A stretch of DNA of 64,000 nucleotides from contig CAWCDJ010000003.1 of assembly GCA_963794265.1 (NCBI GenBank), forward strand, positions 1,798,001 to 1,862,000, in the 5' to 3' direction. Below are positions 20,468 to 30,028 of this stretch, piece by piece (positions within the stretch are counted from its first letter, which is position 1; the number at the start of each line of letters is the position of its first letter). The position numbers and the translations under genes were made by a program. The notes beneath the pieces are model-generated. The model did not search any database. It saw nothing but the letters and a program-made list of their open reading frames with translations, and was not told the DNA's origin. Origin of the DNA: CAWCDJ01 sp963794265 (GTDB lineage: Bacteria > Acidobacteriota > Terriglobia > Bryobacterales > Bryobacteraceae).

Positions 20468-21964
20468 AGCCCGTGGTAATAGTGAGATCACTGCCCCAAA
20501 ACATGTGACCTCTGGAATGTTCTGAGCGTCTATAGGACATGGCGATGGGAACCCGGCGGAAGCGTGAGCGGCAGCAGGATCTGTGGATCGCGACCAGCGA
20601 TGTGGTCGAGACACCAGCGAATGCCTTCTACGACCGGCTGAATCAGATTCTGGATGGGCATAAGTTCGATGCCAAGGTGGAGCGGCTGTGCCGCAAGTTC
20701 TACAAGAACAGTCCCTATGGCCGGCCCAGTATGGCGCCGGGCGTGTACTTCCGATCTCTTCTGATCGGGTACTTCGAGGGTCTGGATTCGGAGCGCGGGA
20801 TCGCCTGGCGGACGGCCGACTCGCTGTCTTTGCGGAAGTTCCTGGGCTACGCGCTGGATGAGGCAACCCCAGACCATTCCACGATTTCGCGCACGCGCCG
20901 TTCGTACTGGCTGGAGACGCATAAGGCGGTCTTCCGCTGGGTGCTGAAGATCCTGGGTGAAGAGGGATTGGCCAGTGGGCGGACGGTATCGATTGACGCC
21001 ACAACCCTGGAAGCCAATGCGGCTCTGAAGAGCATCGTGCGGCGAGATAACGGGCAGAGCTACCACGACTACTTGAGAGAGTTGGCGAAGGCGGCGGGGA
21101 TGGAGAACCCGACCAAGGAACAGCTGGCACGACTGGATCGGAAGCGGAAGAAGAAGGGCTCCAATCAGGAATGGATGAGCCCCAGCGATCCGGATGCGCG
21201 GATTACCAAGATGAAGGACGGTCGTACGCATCTGGCGCACAAAGCCGAGCACGCCGTGGATCTGACGACGGGAGCGCTGTTGGCGATAACGCTGCAACCG
21301 GCCGACCAAGGAGATACCACCACCATCCACCAGACACTGGAAGTGGCACAGGCCGCAGCACGCGAAGTCAATGCCCGGGGGGTGGAAGAGGTGGTAGCCG
21401 ATAAGGGCTATCACAGCGGAGCGGTACTGCAGGAATTGCATCGACGGGAAGCCCGGAGTTACATACCCGAACCGGAGCGAGGACGGCGGAAGTGGCAGGG
21501 CGAGGGGAAGGCGGAAGAGCAGAAGCGGACGTATGAGAATCGGCGGCGTGTGCGAGCAGAACGCAACAAGCGATTACAGAAACTGCGCAGCGAACTGACC
21601 GAGAGGAGCTTCGCGCATCTGTACGAAACCGGCGGCATGAGGCGAGTTCATTTGCGCGGAAGGGACAACATCCTGAAGCGACTGCTGGTCCACGGAGTGG
21701 CGTTCAACCTTTCGCTGATCCTGCGGAAGACTCTGGGAGTGGGCAAGCCCAGGCGGTTACAGGGGCTTTGTTTCGAACTCCTTACGCAATTTACGCGCCT
21801 GTTTTTGTGGCTCTGGACGAAACTACCGATGGAGGAGAAACAATCAGGACCCTTTGCGTTGCAAAGTAGCCTATGCGACATCGACGCTCCACTCTCGTTC
21901 GGCGCAATTCAAGTGACGCGCCCTCATCTCGCCGCCTGAAAAAGACTGACTACTGCCACGGGCT
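20468..21964 (+). mobile_element. IS1182-family insertion sequence
   Basis: A complete element of about 1.5 kb with one transposase. The left terminal repeat (20468-20483, AGCCCGTGGTAATAGT) and the reverse complement of the right end (21949-21964, AGCCCGTGGCAGTAGT) match at 14 of 16 positions. A 6-base target duplication CCTAGC flanks it. It split a host gene that can be rebuilt by removing the element. Confidence 0.85.
20539..21939 (+). CDS. IS1182-family DDE transposase
   Basis: 466 residues. The N-terminus has the helical domain typical of IS1182/IS5-like enzymes (QDLWIATSDV, then RPSMAPGVYFRSLLIGYFEG). The DDE core includes VSIDATTLEANAA (first Asp), VVADKGYHSG (second Asp) and a downstream glutamate-rich region ending in FNLSLILRKTLGVGKP. 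The frame is open from end to end and lies wholly between the terminal repeats, so the element may still be active. Confidence 0.92.
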   Translation: MAMGTRRKRERQQDLWIATSDVVETPANAFYDRLNQILDGHKFDAKVERLCRKFYKNSPYGRPSMAPGVYFRSLLIGYFEGLDSERGIAWRTADSLSLRKFLGYALDEATPDHSTISRTRRSYWLETHKAVFRWVLKILGEEGLASGRTVSIDATTLEANAALKSIVRRDNGQSYHDYLRELAKAAGMENPTKEQLARLDRKRKKKGSNQEWMSPSDPDARITKMKDGRTHLAHKAEHAVDLTTGALLAITLQPADQGDTTTIHQTLEVAQAAAREVNARGVEEVVADKGYHSGAVLQELHRREARSYIPEPERGRRKWQGEGKAEEQKRTYENRRRVRAERNKRLQKLRSELTERSFAHLYETGGMRRVHLRGRDNILKRLLVHGVAFNLSLILRKTLGVGKPRRLQGLCFELLTQFTRLFLWLWTKLPMEEKQSGPFALQSSLCDIDAPLSFGAIQVTRPHLAA

Positions 21965-21970
21965 CCTAGC
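21965..21970. repeat. Target-site duplication, right copy
   Basis: The CCTAGC copy directly after the right inverted repeat. It matches 20462-20467. Confidence 0.8.
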
Positions 21971-22225
21971 CCTCTGTGGATCCGATCTCTTTTCTATAGC
22001 CTCATTCGTTCCGGCGAGTCGAACTGGCGCGGCGCGGCGCGGTCCGAAGGATGGTACGCGGCACTGCGCTACGAGGTCGTTCACCACCCTCGTTACCAAC
22101 GGCTCATTCATTACAATCAGCGGTGCCATGATGAGTGGTTCCAAGCCGGTCCGAAGTACTACCCGCCGTTCTCCGAATGGCTTGCAGCTGCCGACGGCTA
22201 CTGTTTTGTTCGAAGCGCCTAAACC

Positions 22226-22840
22226 TCATTCGCTGTCCGCTCCGGCCGCTTTCTGCTTGGCCGTGCGGTCCGGGTATCCCATCTCTCGAAGCCAATTCTG
22301 CATGTCCACGCTCAGCCTCTCGAATGGAATTTTCTCCGGATGGTCAGAGAGGAACTTCGACACCGAACTATCGGTGATGCGGCCACCTTTGGTAAGGAGA
22401 AGCTTTTCGGCGACCCAGTATTGAACCCTGGCAGGTGGAACCGCGAACATGTCGGCGACATCCTTGACTTTGAATCCGCCCAAACTCTCTGCCGTGTAGT
22501 CGAGATCCCGAAGCCGCTTCCGGACAGCCGCAACAGTTCGGCCGAGCCGCTCCGCAATCAGTGCCAGCGACGCATTGCTGTCGATGGACCAGAGCAGGTG
22601 GCTCTCATCCGCGTCCGTCCAGCGCGGCGCCCTTCGCCGGCACAACTCTAAGTATGCAGCGCGTTTCTTGACCGAATACCAGGACCACTGTGGTCGGTGC
22701 TGCCGGATAGCACGCCGCGCGGCGCGCAAGCCTCCGCGAGCCCAGGCGGTCTTTAGAACCTCATCCAACTCCGCATTCCAACGGCAAGTTTTGCCCCTAG
22801 GCTTGCCAACCTTCCGGCCCTTCCTCCGGCCTGCCTTCAT
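22226..22840 (-). CDS. SANT/Myb-like and HTH DNA-binding protein
   Basis: About 204 residues from the ATG at 22840 (MKAGRRKGRKVGKPRG), a strongly basic start. Two SANT-like tri-helical units follow: one around RWNAELDEVLKTAWARGG and one around RWTDADESHLLWSIDSN, the latter ending in the homeodomain-like IAERLGRTVAAVRKRLRDL. The C-terminal third (VKDVADMFAVPPARVQYWV) is an excisionase/MerR-like winged helix. It is probably a site-specific DNA-binding regulator. Its stop lies 3 bases from the stop of the interrupted gene, in convergent orientation. Confidence 0.6.
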   Translation of the reverse strand: MKAGRRKGRKVGKPRGKTCRWNAELDEVLKTAWARGGLRAARRAIRQHRPQWSWYSVKKRAAYLELCRRRAPRWTDADESHLLWSIDSNASLALIAERLGRTVAAVRKRLRDLDYTAESLGGFKVKDVADMFAVPPARVQYWVAEKLLLTKGGRITDSSVSKFLSDHPEKIPFERLSVDMQNWLREMGYPDRTAKQKAAGADSE

Positions 22841-23383
22841 ATTGCTCCCCGCCCGCTGGTGCTGCCTTGTCGTGCTTGATACCCCTCGAACCGCCGCCGA
22901 GTTTCGACACTCTCCAGATTGGCCCTCTACTGAAATAAGCAGTTCCCGGCCAGGAAAGTCAGACTTGGATCTGGATCGAACCATGAAATTGATCACACTC
23001 ACCGCCGCCGTTTGATGAACAGAGATGTCCGTCGCCGGATCGGAAAGCAGCTTGTCATGATTTCACGACTAGCTCCCGTGGGGGACTTCAGGTCGGCTCT
23101 CGAAACGGTGACCCTGATCGCTGTTTGGACCTTTTCGACGCCGGGTCGCTGTGCCGTCTGCTGCCAGGGTGCCCAGAGCCGGCATCGGCCTCTTGTTTTC
23201 GGCGATAAATCGTACTGGACCGTACGGGATCTCGCCCGATAAACGCTTTGGATCGCTAGATTTCGCAAAAAACTTTCTGACTTTTTGCCCTGCCCATGGC
23301 TTATTTAAGTAGAGGGGATGCTCACGTTCGACTTTCATTCATGACCAACCCTCTGCCGACGACTGTTCGCACGGGCCAAAGCG
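22841..23383. other. Intergenic region without a supported gene
   Basis: About 540 bases between two divergent genes, upstream of the SANT/HTH gene and of the sigma-factor operon. It must contain both promoters. An antisense frame at 23069-23338 starts at an ATG and gives 89 codons, but it has no recognisable motif. No convincing inverted repeat was found. Confidence 0.5.
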
Positions 23384-23998
23384 ATGGGAGAGGCACAGCG
23401 GAGGAAACGGGACCGAGGCTCGGACCGGATACCAGAATTCTGGATCCGGCCGCAGGATAGGTGCGGCAGTCCACTTGATGCACGCCTCCTCGAAGCCTCG
23501 CGGAAGCTTTGGCCGTGGGCATATCGACACGTTGAGATCGAGTTGCACGATGGCGCGCGCGCCGCAGAACTCCTGGAGCAAGTCGCGATGGAGGTGTCTG
23601 CTCGGCTTCGCGACGAGCCGGATGTGGAACGCAACCTAAGCGGATACCTGATTACGGCGTTCCACCACTGCGTGCGCTCCCAACTCTTGAGAGACAGTCG
23701 CTTGGCTTACGAGGGTCTCCTCTACGAACTCGAGGAGAATCACAAGCCCAGAGCGCCGGATTGGGTTGCGGCGATGGAAACGAAGTTGGCTCTGGACTTC
23801 CTCGTTTCATATCTTCCTCACCAGATAAAGCACATGCTCAACTTCCGCACGCTAGGATTTTCCTGGAAAGAGACTGCGCGGCTTGCAGGAATCACGGTAG
23901 AGCAAGCAAAATCGCGGTTTTACTACGGCGTGAAGAAGGCCTACGAGACGCTCCTTGAGAACCAGGCGAAGCGACGAAACGGTAAGGAGCCGGAATGA
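23384..23998 (+). CDS. ECF-like RNA polymerase sigma factor
   Basis: 204 residues. Residues 40-110 resemble sigma region 2 of ECF factors in weak form. The C-terminal 60 residues give a clear region 4 HTH: SWKETARLAGITVEQAKSRF, preceded by YLPHQIKHMLNFRTLGF. It overlaps the next gene by ATGA, and that gene has an anti-sigma zinc-finger motif, so it is probably held inactive until a signal arrives. It is the first gene of a four-gene operon ending in two protease-like proteins, which it may control. Confidence 0.75.
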   Translation: MGEAQRRKRDRGSDRIPEFWIRPQDRCGSPLDARLLEASRKLWPWAYRHVEIELHDGARAAELLEQVAMEVSARLRDEPDVERNLSGYLITAFHHCVRSQLLRDSRLAYEGLLYELEENHKPRAPDWVAAMETKLALDFLVSYLPHQIKHMLNFRTLGFSWKETARLAGITVEQAKSRFYYGVKKAYETLLENQAKRRNGKEPE

Positions 23999-24702
23999 TA
24001 GACGAGAAGGGCGCGGCTAAACAGTTCACCGACCGCGAGGAGAAAAAGCTCCTTGAGCTTGCCTCCGAATACGTCAGGTCGGGCTTTCCGAACCCAGAGC
24101 GCCTCGGTTGTCCCGGATCGGAAGCCCTCAAATCAATCGCGGGGCGACATCTGAAGTTCCCTGAGGCGGAGGACATCGTTGACCACATCGCGACGTGTTC
24201 ACCATGTTTCCTCGAGTACCACGCTATTCGGCGGAGATCACGACGGCGTCTCATCGGCGGAACGGCATTATGTTGCTTGTTGGGCTTACTGCTTACGGGG
24301 CTCATTTGGCGCTTTGCGGCGCCCCCGCGGCATCGAAACGAGACCGTTGCAGAACACAACCCGACAGCCCTCAAGGCGGTGCTCGACTTCCGGAACAGGA
24401 CGGCAGAGAGGTCTGACCGAAAACAGCCGCCTAATGAGGCATTCGCCCCACATCTGAGGCGGGCACAGCTCGATCTCAGCATCGAGCTTCCCGTTGGCGT
24501 GGAGGACGGGCTGTACTCGGTGCAGTTCCGAAACCAGGCAGGTCAATCTGTCGTTAACACCGCAGGCACCGCGGCATGGGATGGAGCTGCAGAGACTCTT
24601 GCTGTCGCGGTCGATCTCCGCAACTTGCCACCTGGGGATTATGTCTTGGCGATCCGCAGCGGAACCTCCGCCTGGCGCGAGTACGCAGTCGTTTTGGACT
24701 AA
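23995..24702 (+). CDS. Membrane-anchored anti-sigma factor with zinc-finger motif
   Basis: 235 residues. DIVDHIATCSPCFLEYHAIR carries the HxxxCxxC signature of zf-HC2 anti-sigma domains (residues about 60-80). A hydrophobic segment (GTALCCLLGLLLTGLIW, about 90-110) follows an arginine-rich stop-transfer stretch. The extracytoplasmic part (about 155-235) is beta-rich and ends GDYVLAIRSG. This is the usual layout of a sensor that releases its sigma factor when the outside domain is cut or bound. The next gene encodes a CHAT protein 13 bases downstream. Confidence 0.78.
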   Translation: MIDEKGAAKQFTDREEKKLLELASEYVRSGFPNPERLGCPGSEALKSIAGRHLKFPEAEDIVDHIATCSPCFLEYHAIRRRSRRRLIGGTALCCLLGLLLTGLIWRFAAPPRHRNETVAEHNPTALKAVLDFRNRTAERSDRKQPPNEAFAPHLRRAQLDLSIELPVGVEDGLYSVQFRNQAGQSVVNTAGTAAWDGAAETLAVAVDLRNLPPGDYVLAIRSGTSAWREYAVVLD

Positions 24703-24715
24703 CAAGGAAGGAACG

Positions 24716-27463
24716 ATGGGCTGCCGTTTAATGAGACATCAAATTCGTGGTCATCGAGTGGCAGGGTCGCCTCTCAACCGGCCCACCAAATCACGGGCTT
24801 CGCCTCTCCCCGGAGTGAAACGTACGACTGGGATTCATGAAATCGCCAGTCTCGCGATTGCGTTGGTTATCCTCGCTTCGGCGATTGGGAACGCTCATGC
24901 CCAGACCGCTGCGGATCTGTTAGCCGAGGCCGACCGCTTGGCTTGGCTGAAGAACTGGTCGAGAGCTGAGCCGCTATTTTCAAGAGCGGAGGAGATGTTT
25001 TCCGCGGCCGGCGACGAGCGGAATGCCTTGTACTCCAGGATCAGCGCCATCAGAGGCCGCCTTCCGCAGTTGCCGCTCATTGAGGTCTCGCAAACTCTCT
25101 CCGATTATCTCGGTACCCCGATCGTTCAGAACGACACCAAGCTGAAGCTCCGCTGTCTGGTCGTGAAGGGTGACGTGGATATGGACTTCGATGATGGTCT
25201 CGCACAGGAGGACTGGACCGAAGCACTGTCGTTGGCGAAATCCCTAAAGGACCCAGATTGGGAAGCACGCGCGACGGGCGAGCTGGGTATCATCAGCTTC
25301 CTGCAGGGCGATCACTCCGGCGCAGTCATGAGCATCGGCAACGCGCTGTCCCACGCGCTCAAGAACGGTGATATTGGAGGACAGATTCGATACCTTACAT
25401 TGATCGGAAGTGGCCTCACGGAGTTCGGACGCCCCGAGCAGGCGCTCGAATATCTGGACCGCGCGCTGAAGGTCGTGGCATCCAGTCCGGATTTAGCGGA
25501 TCCAGTCATGACATACACAGAGAAGGCGCGCGCCCTGGCGGCTGCTGGCCAGGAGCCGGAAGCAACCAAGATCTTACAGAGCGTGCTGAATGCTGCGGTC
25601 GAGCGCCAAAGCTACGGATATCAAGCCGATCTATTGATCCAAATGGCGAGGCTCTCACTAAAGGCCAACCGCCAGAGTACTGCTATTGACCAGCTTCAGC
25701 AGGCATTCGATCTAGCCAACAAAGTCGACGCCCGCCGCCTGGTATCGCAGGCTGCCCTGGAGTTGTCGAACATCTATCGGGAGCGTGGCCAGTTGGATGC
25801 CGCCGAACAGGCTTTGGCCGGGGGGATTGAGGCAACCCGAAATGCCGGTGATCGCTACACTCTGCCTCGCTATTTGGCGGCCTACGCCGAAATCAAAGCT
25901 GCCCGCCGCCAGTATCGTCAAGCTGACGATACATTTCAGGAAGCAACCGATATTGCGAATGGGATGCTCTCGAACGTTTCGAGCACCAGCGCGAAGAGTT
26001 CGCTGATTGCCGTCATGGATGATCTCTACGTCGGCCATTTCCTTCTCACGGCGCGCGATCTGAAAAGCGCGACCGAAGCGTTTTCCGTCATTGAAGGCGC
26101 TCGCGGCAGGTCGGTGGCAGATCTCTTGAGGCTGGCCCCCACCACAAGCGCGATGCTGGCCAGAGGCACCTCCTCCCTGGCGAGACAAATCTCCACGCTG
26201 CAACTGGCGCTCCAGAAAACAACGAACAAACCACAGCGGCAGCAGATCCTCGATCGGATCCTGGTAGCCGAACAGTCCATCTCTCCAGCCGAGGCTGCCA
26301 ATAGCCGTAAATGGATGCGTACTTCTCAACCGGTCGCGCCGAGCGCGCTACGAGCGCGTCTGCGTCCCGATGAGGTTTTCATCGAATACGTCCTCGCCGA
26401 ACCTGTTTCGTACTGCTTGGTTGCGACACGTGAAAGCCTGCGCTTGAATGCTCTACCTGGCAAGGCCGTCATCAGCCGTTCCGTTGAAGCTCTCCTGCAG
26501 AACATCCGCCAAAACGACTACACGACTCATCTGGCCGCCGAGGCCTACAAGAATCTCCTTGGTAGCGTTCCCGAGATGGGTCTTAAGAAGCGGCTGATCG
26601 TGGTACCTGACAGTCCCCTGGCTGGTCTTCCGTTTGAGGTACTCATCGCCCCGTCAGGCCAGAGTTTGTTACAGTCGCACGTCGTTACCTACGCCCCGTC
26701 GGGCACCGTCCTCGCTCTACTGCGGGAGACGCCCGCAGTCGATCGCCGTGCAGTTGCTGCGCTGGCCGTCGCCGCCGGCGGTCCTGAACGCGGGGAAGGC
26801 TTGTCCACGCAAGCGTCCTTGAGGGTTAAGCGCGGAATCTATGACCTGGATGGAACGGAACTTCCCCCGCTACCCGCGGCCGAGGAAGAGGCCAAGGCCG
26901 TTGCCTCGATTGTGGGCGGAGATTCCGTGGTACTCAAGGGAGCCGAAGCAACAGAATTTGCATTCAAGCAGCAGCCATTATCACGATTCCGAATCTTGCA
27001 TTTTGCCGTCCACGGCCTAATCAGCACTCGATATCCGGACCGATCGGCGCTCGTGTTTCGCACCGATCCACAGGGCCGTGAAGACGGATTGCTGCAGGCC
27101 CGCGAAATTGTGACGCTGCCTCTTCAAGCTGACCTTGTCACGCTGTCTGCCTGTGACACCGGAACGGGCAAAATCAACGGTCAAGAAGGATCGGCAACCC
27201 TGGTTCGGCCGTTCCTTGTTGCCGGTGCGAAGGCAGTTGTCGCCAATCTCTGGAGTGCCGACGACGACTTTACAAGGACTCTGATGAAGGAGTTTTACAG
27301 CCAACTCGATGCTGGTTTGGACGTGGGCTCCGCGCTTACGCAGGCAAAATTGCGAATTACCGGGAGGTATGGGAAGGCTGCTCCTCCGCGGCTGTGGGCT
27401 GGTTTCATAGTCGTCGGTGACGGGCTTCGGATCCTATCGAACGCATATGAAGGCAAACACTGA
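24716..27463 (+). CDS. TPR-CHAT caspase-like protein, probably secreted
   Basis: 915 residues from the ATG at 24716, which follows a strong AAGGAAGGA ribosome-binding site. A signal peptide is visible (IASLAIALVILASAIG, then NAHAQ, about residues 42-62). A GTG at 24815 would give a cleaner signal peptide. Residues 65-440 are tandem TPR-like helices. The C-terminal 300 residues are a CHAT domain with the catalytic histidine in LHFAVHG and the cysteine in VTLSACDTG. CHAT proteases are caspase-like cysteine proteases. It overlaps the S41 protease gene by 17 bases. In this operon it could cut the anti-sigma factor or be a stress effector; this is inference. Confidence 0.85.
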   Translation: MGCRLMRHQIRGHRVAGSPLNRPTKSRASPLPGVKRTTGIHEIASLAIALVILASAIGNAHAQTAADLLAEADRLAWLKNWSRAEPLFSRAEEMFSAAGDERNALYSRISAIRGRLPQLPLIEVSQTLSDYLGTPIVQNDTKLKLRCLVVKGDVDMDFDDGLAQEDWTEALSLAKSLKDPDWEARATGELGIISFLQGDHSGAVMSIGNALSHALKNGDIGGQIRYLTLIGSGLTEFGRPEQALEYLDRALKVVASSPDLADPVMTYTEKARALAAAGQEPEATKILQSVLNAAVERQSYGYQADLLIQMARLSLKANRQSTAIDQLQQAFDLANKVDARRLVSQAALELSNIYRERGQLDAAEQALAGGIEATRNAGDRYTLPRYLAAYAEIKAARRQYRQADDTFQEATDIANGMLSNVSSTSAKSSLIAVMDDLYVGHFLLTARDLKSATEAFSVIEGARGRSVADLLRLAPTTSAMLARGTSSLARQISTLQLALQKTTNKPQRQQILDRILVAEQSISPAEAANSRKWMRTSQPVAPSALRARLRPDEVFIEYVLAEPVSYCLVATRESLRLNALPGKAVISRSVEALLQNIRQNDYTTHLAAEAYKNLLGSVPEMGLKKRLIVVPDSPLAGLPFEVLIAPSGQSLLQSHVVTYAPSGTVLALLRETPAVDRRAVAALAVAAGGPERGEGLSTQASLRVKRGIYDLDGTELPPLPAAEEEAKAVASIVGGDSVVLKGAEATEFAFKQQPLSRFRILHFAVHGLISTRYPDRSALVFRTDPQGREDGLLQAREIVTLPLQADLVTLSACDTGTGKINGQEGSATLVRPFLVAGAKAVVANLWSADDDFTRTLMKEFYSQLDAGLDVGSALTQAKLRITGRYGKAAPPRLWAGFIVVGDGLRILSNAYEGKH

Positions 27464-28685
27464 ATTAACAAGGGACGACCGCTCGGAGATTCTGGATCGT
27501 GTCGCGGATGCTGTCCGTAAACGCTTCTATGACCCTCAACTGAACGGCGTAGACTGGACGAGTCTCGTTAACCAGCGGCGAGAGGCCATCGTCAACGCTG
27601 CGCCAGATCAGTTCGAAAAGGCATTGAACGACCTTCTACTGGAGCTGAAAACCAGCCATGTGGGATTCTTTGGCACCCGTTTCAAGGCTGCATCCGCGCG
27701 ACAAGCCATCAACGCCACGGTCATCAAGGCGGAGACCTCCTTTGGCCCACGTTGGCGCTTCCAGGACGTCCACCGAGGTGGGGCCGCGGAGAAGGCAGGG
27801 ATCCGTTCGGGCGACATTGTCCTTACACTGAAAGGCCGCGAGGTTTCGACGTCAGAAGCCCCGCAGTTTCCCATGGGCGAGCGAATCGAGGCCGACATCG
27901 CGCAAGCCGGCAACAAAGTCGCTCGATTGACAATCGACATCCCCGACCCGCGCTCGAAGAAACAGCCCGTCAATATCCCCGATGTCGTGACCTCGGAGCG
28001 GCTCGCCGACTCCATCGGCCTGTTGAAGGTCAGCATGTTCCCCGGGATCGTGGGCATTGACGTGGCTGCGTCGGTGAGCTCGGCGGCTCGCGATCTCGCC
28101 TGCGTTCGCCTGATCATCGATCTGCGTGGCAATACCGGCGGCGGCTTGGGGTCGCTGCGTGTTATGAGCCATCTCTGTCCCGACCGCAGAGGTGTGGGCC
28201 ACAGCGTGACACGATCAAGGGCGGAGAAGGGTTTCGATAAAGAGGCCCTACCCGTATTCGATCGAATCCCGCCTTCGAAGCTCGGCCTCATTCCCCTCAT
28301 ATTCAAGTTTGGTCTTGGCGACAAGTCCGTGGCCGTGAAGACGGAGGGGTTGGGAGACCAGCCCTTTCACGGCAGAATCGTGGTTTTGGTAAATCAGCAC
28401 TCCGCCAGTGCCAGCGAGATGATTGCGGCTTTTGCAGCCGAGGACAAACTCGCAACAATTGTCGGGGAGAAGACGCCTGGCCGAGTGGTCGGCGCGAATT
28501 CGTTCAAAGTCGGCCATGGCTACCGGGTGGCTCTGCCGGTCGTCGAGTATCGGACGTGGGCCGGCACGATTCTTGAAGGGCGAGGGGTCGCCCCAGATGT
28601 ATCAGAACCCTTTTCGCCGGAGGCGGCGTGGGCGGATGAGGACACCCAGATCGCGAGAGCTATTCAGGTGCTCGCTGCGGCCTGA
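27447..28685 (+). CDS. S41-family (C-terminal processing) peptidase
   Basis: 412 residues from the ATG at 27447 (MKANTELTRDDR). It has an S41 N-terminal helical cap, a PDZ domain (GGAAEKAGIRSGDIVLTLKG, about residues 110-130), and the protease core with the nucleophile serine in VNQHSASASEM and the lysine in GEKTPGR. No signal peptide is seen, which is unusual for this family. It overlaps the CHAT gene by 17 bases. A CHAT and an S41 protease in one operon with a sigma/anti-sigma pair suggest a proteolytic cascade, but direct evidence is lacking. Confidence 0.88.
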   Translation: MKANTELTRDDRSEILDRVADAVRKRFYDPQLNGVDWTSLVNQRREAIVNAAPDQFEKALNDLLLELKTSHVGFFGTRFKAASARQAINATVIKAETSFGPRWRFQDVHRGGAAEKAGIRSGDIVLTLKGREVSTSEAPQFPMGERIEADIAQAGNKVARLTIDIPDPRSKKQPVNIPDVVTSERLADSIGLLKVSMFPGIVGIDVAASVSSAARDLACVRLIIDLRGNTGGGLGSLRVMSHLCPDRRGVGHSVTRSRAEKGFDKEALPVFDRIPPSKLGLIPLIFKFGLGDKSVAVKTEGLGDQPFHGRIVVLVNQHSASASEMIAAFAAEDKLATIVGEKTPGRVVGANSFKVGHGYRVALPVVEYRTWAGTILEGRGVAPDVSEPFSPEAAWADEDTQIARAIQVLAAA

Positions 28686-28960
28686 GTGTTTGTTCGATGC
28701 AGGAGCTCGCAACGGCCATCGCGGCGCGGATTCGATGAGGCTGCTGCTACGTTAAAGCGCCGAAGGGCTTTCGAAGCATCAGCGGATCGAACCTAAGACT
28801 TCCGGGCACTAATCCGCCGGAGCTTCCCAGGACGCCGTTTCGTCGGGAGCAATCCAAACTGTCGTAACCAACTCTAGGATCGCTTTCCGCATTTCAGACC
28901 GAACCAACACGGTTACCTTAAAGGCCATACTGCCGGGAATACGACGCCGCTGTGAGTTCT

Positions 28961-29824
28961 TTAGCTGAGACAGCCGTCACCAGGCTCGGATCCTTCGGCG
29001 AATGGGTGAATGCGCTGGCATGTCTTGCAGTCCTTGAGGAGGACAAGCGGCGTGCGCGGCCGCGGTAGGACACCGAGAAGTTGGATGAGCAGTTCTTCGA
29101 CGCGGACGCGCTTCGGCGTGTGGGAGTTTGGGGACGGGCGGCGGACGCAGATCGGTCCCCCAGCTCCGCGTATCCCTTCATGGCCACCAGCGACAGCTCC
29201 CACGCTCCATACCCAGTGGCCGACCGGCAATCCTGCCGGAATGCGTTTCGCGAGGATGGGGTCTGCCGCGTCGAGCGTCGCGAAGGCTTGGCTGGATGCG
29301 TTCCACCATGCGTCGCTGTCTTTTCCGGTTGCCGGCTGGTTCGCGATGATGTCGAGAAAGCTCACGATGTCGAGTCCCAGATCCACATCGCGCCGGAGTT
29401 GCTTGTGGAGATCCCGGAGCTTGTCGGGAGAGTCCTTTGCCGATTTGATGACGCCCTCATTCTCGTATGAGCACTTCACTTCGACCCCGACGAGGAGATC
29501 CATGGGCGGCGGCCATGCGAGTCCGCCATCCTGTACGAACCGCCGCGTTGCCATCATCTCGACGAATCCCGGCGCGGCTTCGGGCCAACGCGCTGCCTCT
29601 TCGGTGTATACGCTACGGTACGCGTCCGGATCGCTAAAGGTGAGCCGTCCGCCGATGATGTCGATTTCACCCGCTTCGTCGAGGCCAAGCGTCGAGAACC
29701 GGAGTTCCATGATGAACCACGAGATGCCATGAAAAAGTTGGGTGCGGAGCGGCATTGTCGCAAGCAACCGGTGGGTCGCGACTGACTCTCGTTCCGAACT
29801 GTCCTGTTCGATGATGTACGACAT
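28961..29824 (-). CDS. PD-(D/E)XK-like nuclease, uncharacterised
   Basis: 287 residues. The start at 29824 is supported by a GGAG site 8 bases upstream. The region GEIDIIGGRLTF followed by LLVGVEVKCSYEN gives the D...ExK pattern of restriction-endonuclease-fold proteins (residues about 52-118). Upstream charged residues and a downstream helix that could carry the Q/K are present. The C-terminus has a CKTC motif. It is divergent from the kinase gene with about 200 bases between, so the two may form one unit. It is a candidate DNA-cleaving effector; no partner methyltransferase is adjacent. Confidence 0.55.
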   Translation of the reverse strand: MSYIIEQDSSERESVATHRLLATMPLRTQLFHGISWFIMELRFSTLGLDEAGEIDIIGGRLTFSDPDAYRSVYTEEAARWPEAAPGFVEMMATRRFVQDGGLAWPPPMDLLVGVEVKCSYENEGVIKSAKDSPDKLRDLHKQLRRDVDLGLDIVSFLDIIANQPATGKDSDAWWNASSQAFATLDAADPILAKRIPAGLPVGHWVWSVGAVAGGHEGIRGAGGPICVRRPSPNSHTPKRVRVEELLIQLLGVLPRPRTPLVLLKDCKTCQRIHPFAEGSEPGDGCLS

Positions 29825-30028
29825 CCCGAAAACTCCAGGATACCGTTAACCGCTGCTCTAACCCGTGGCGAGCCCCAAGTGCATTCGGGGACGTCACGGC
29901 CATGGGTTTACGGATCGATTTGGTCACATTCCGGTCGCGATGCCGACTTCGGTACTGATCTGCCAGAAGGCCGTTTCCCGAGACTCGGCCTTGGCAAAGG
30001 CGTCCTAGTCTCATCTCGGCGTGTAACG

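Larger units (their letters stand above)
19769..22222 (+). pseudogene. Hypothetical gene interrupted by an IS1182-family element
   Basis: The first 233 codons (19769-20467) encode an uncharacterised, tryptophan-rich helical protein. The frame then enters the IS left end and stops in it at 20477-20479. Removing 20468-21970 (the IS plus one copy of the target duplication) joins the frame exactly to 21971-22222, which adds 83 residues beginning PLWIRSLFYSLIRSGES, ending at a TAA at 22220. The reconstructed protein is 316 residues. This exact rejoining shows that the gene was intact before insertion. No known domain was recognised. The upstream 170 bases are shared with the divergent CPBP gene. 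Confidence 0.85.

Noticed and set aside
19610..21130. Open frame of 506 codons on the minus strand
   Set aside because: Lies opposite the transposase and the interrupted gene; no protein motif, and its arginine/serine/proline bias is typical of a shadow frame.
23069..23338. 89-codon minus-strand frame before the sigma operon
   Set aside because: Has an ATG but no motif, no convincing ribosome-binding site, and no partner; kept as intergenic.
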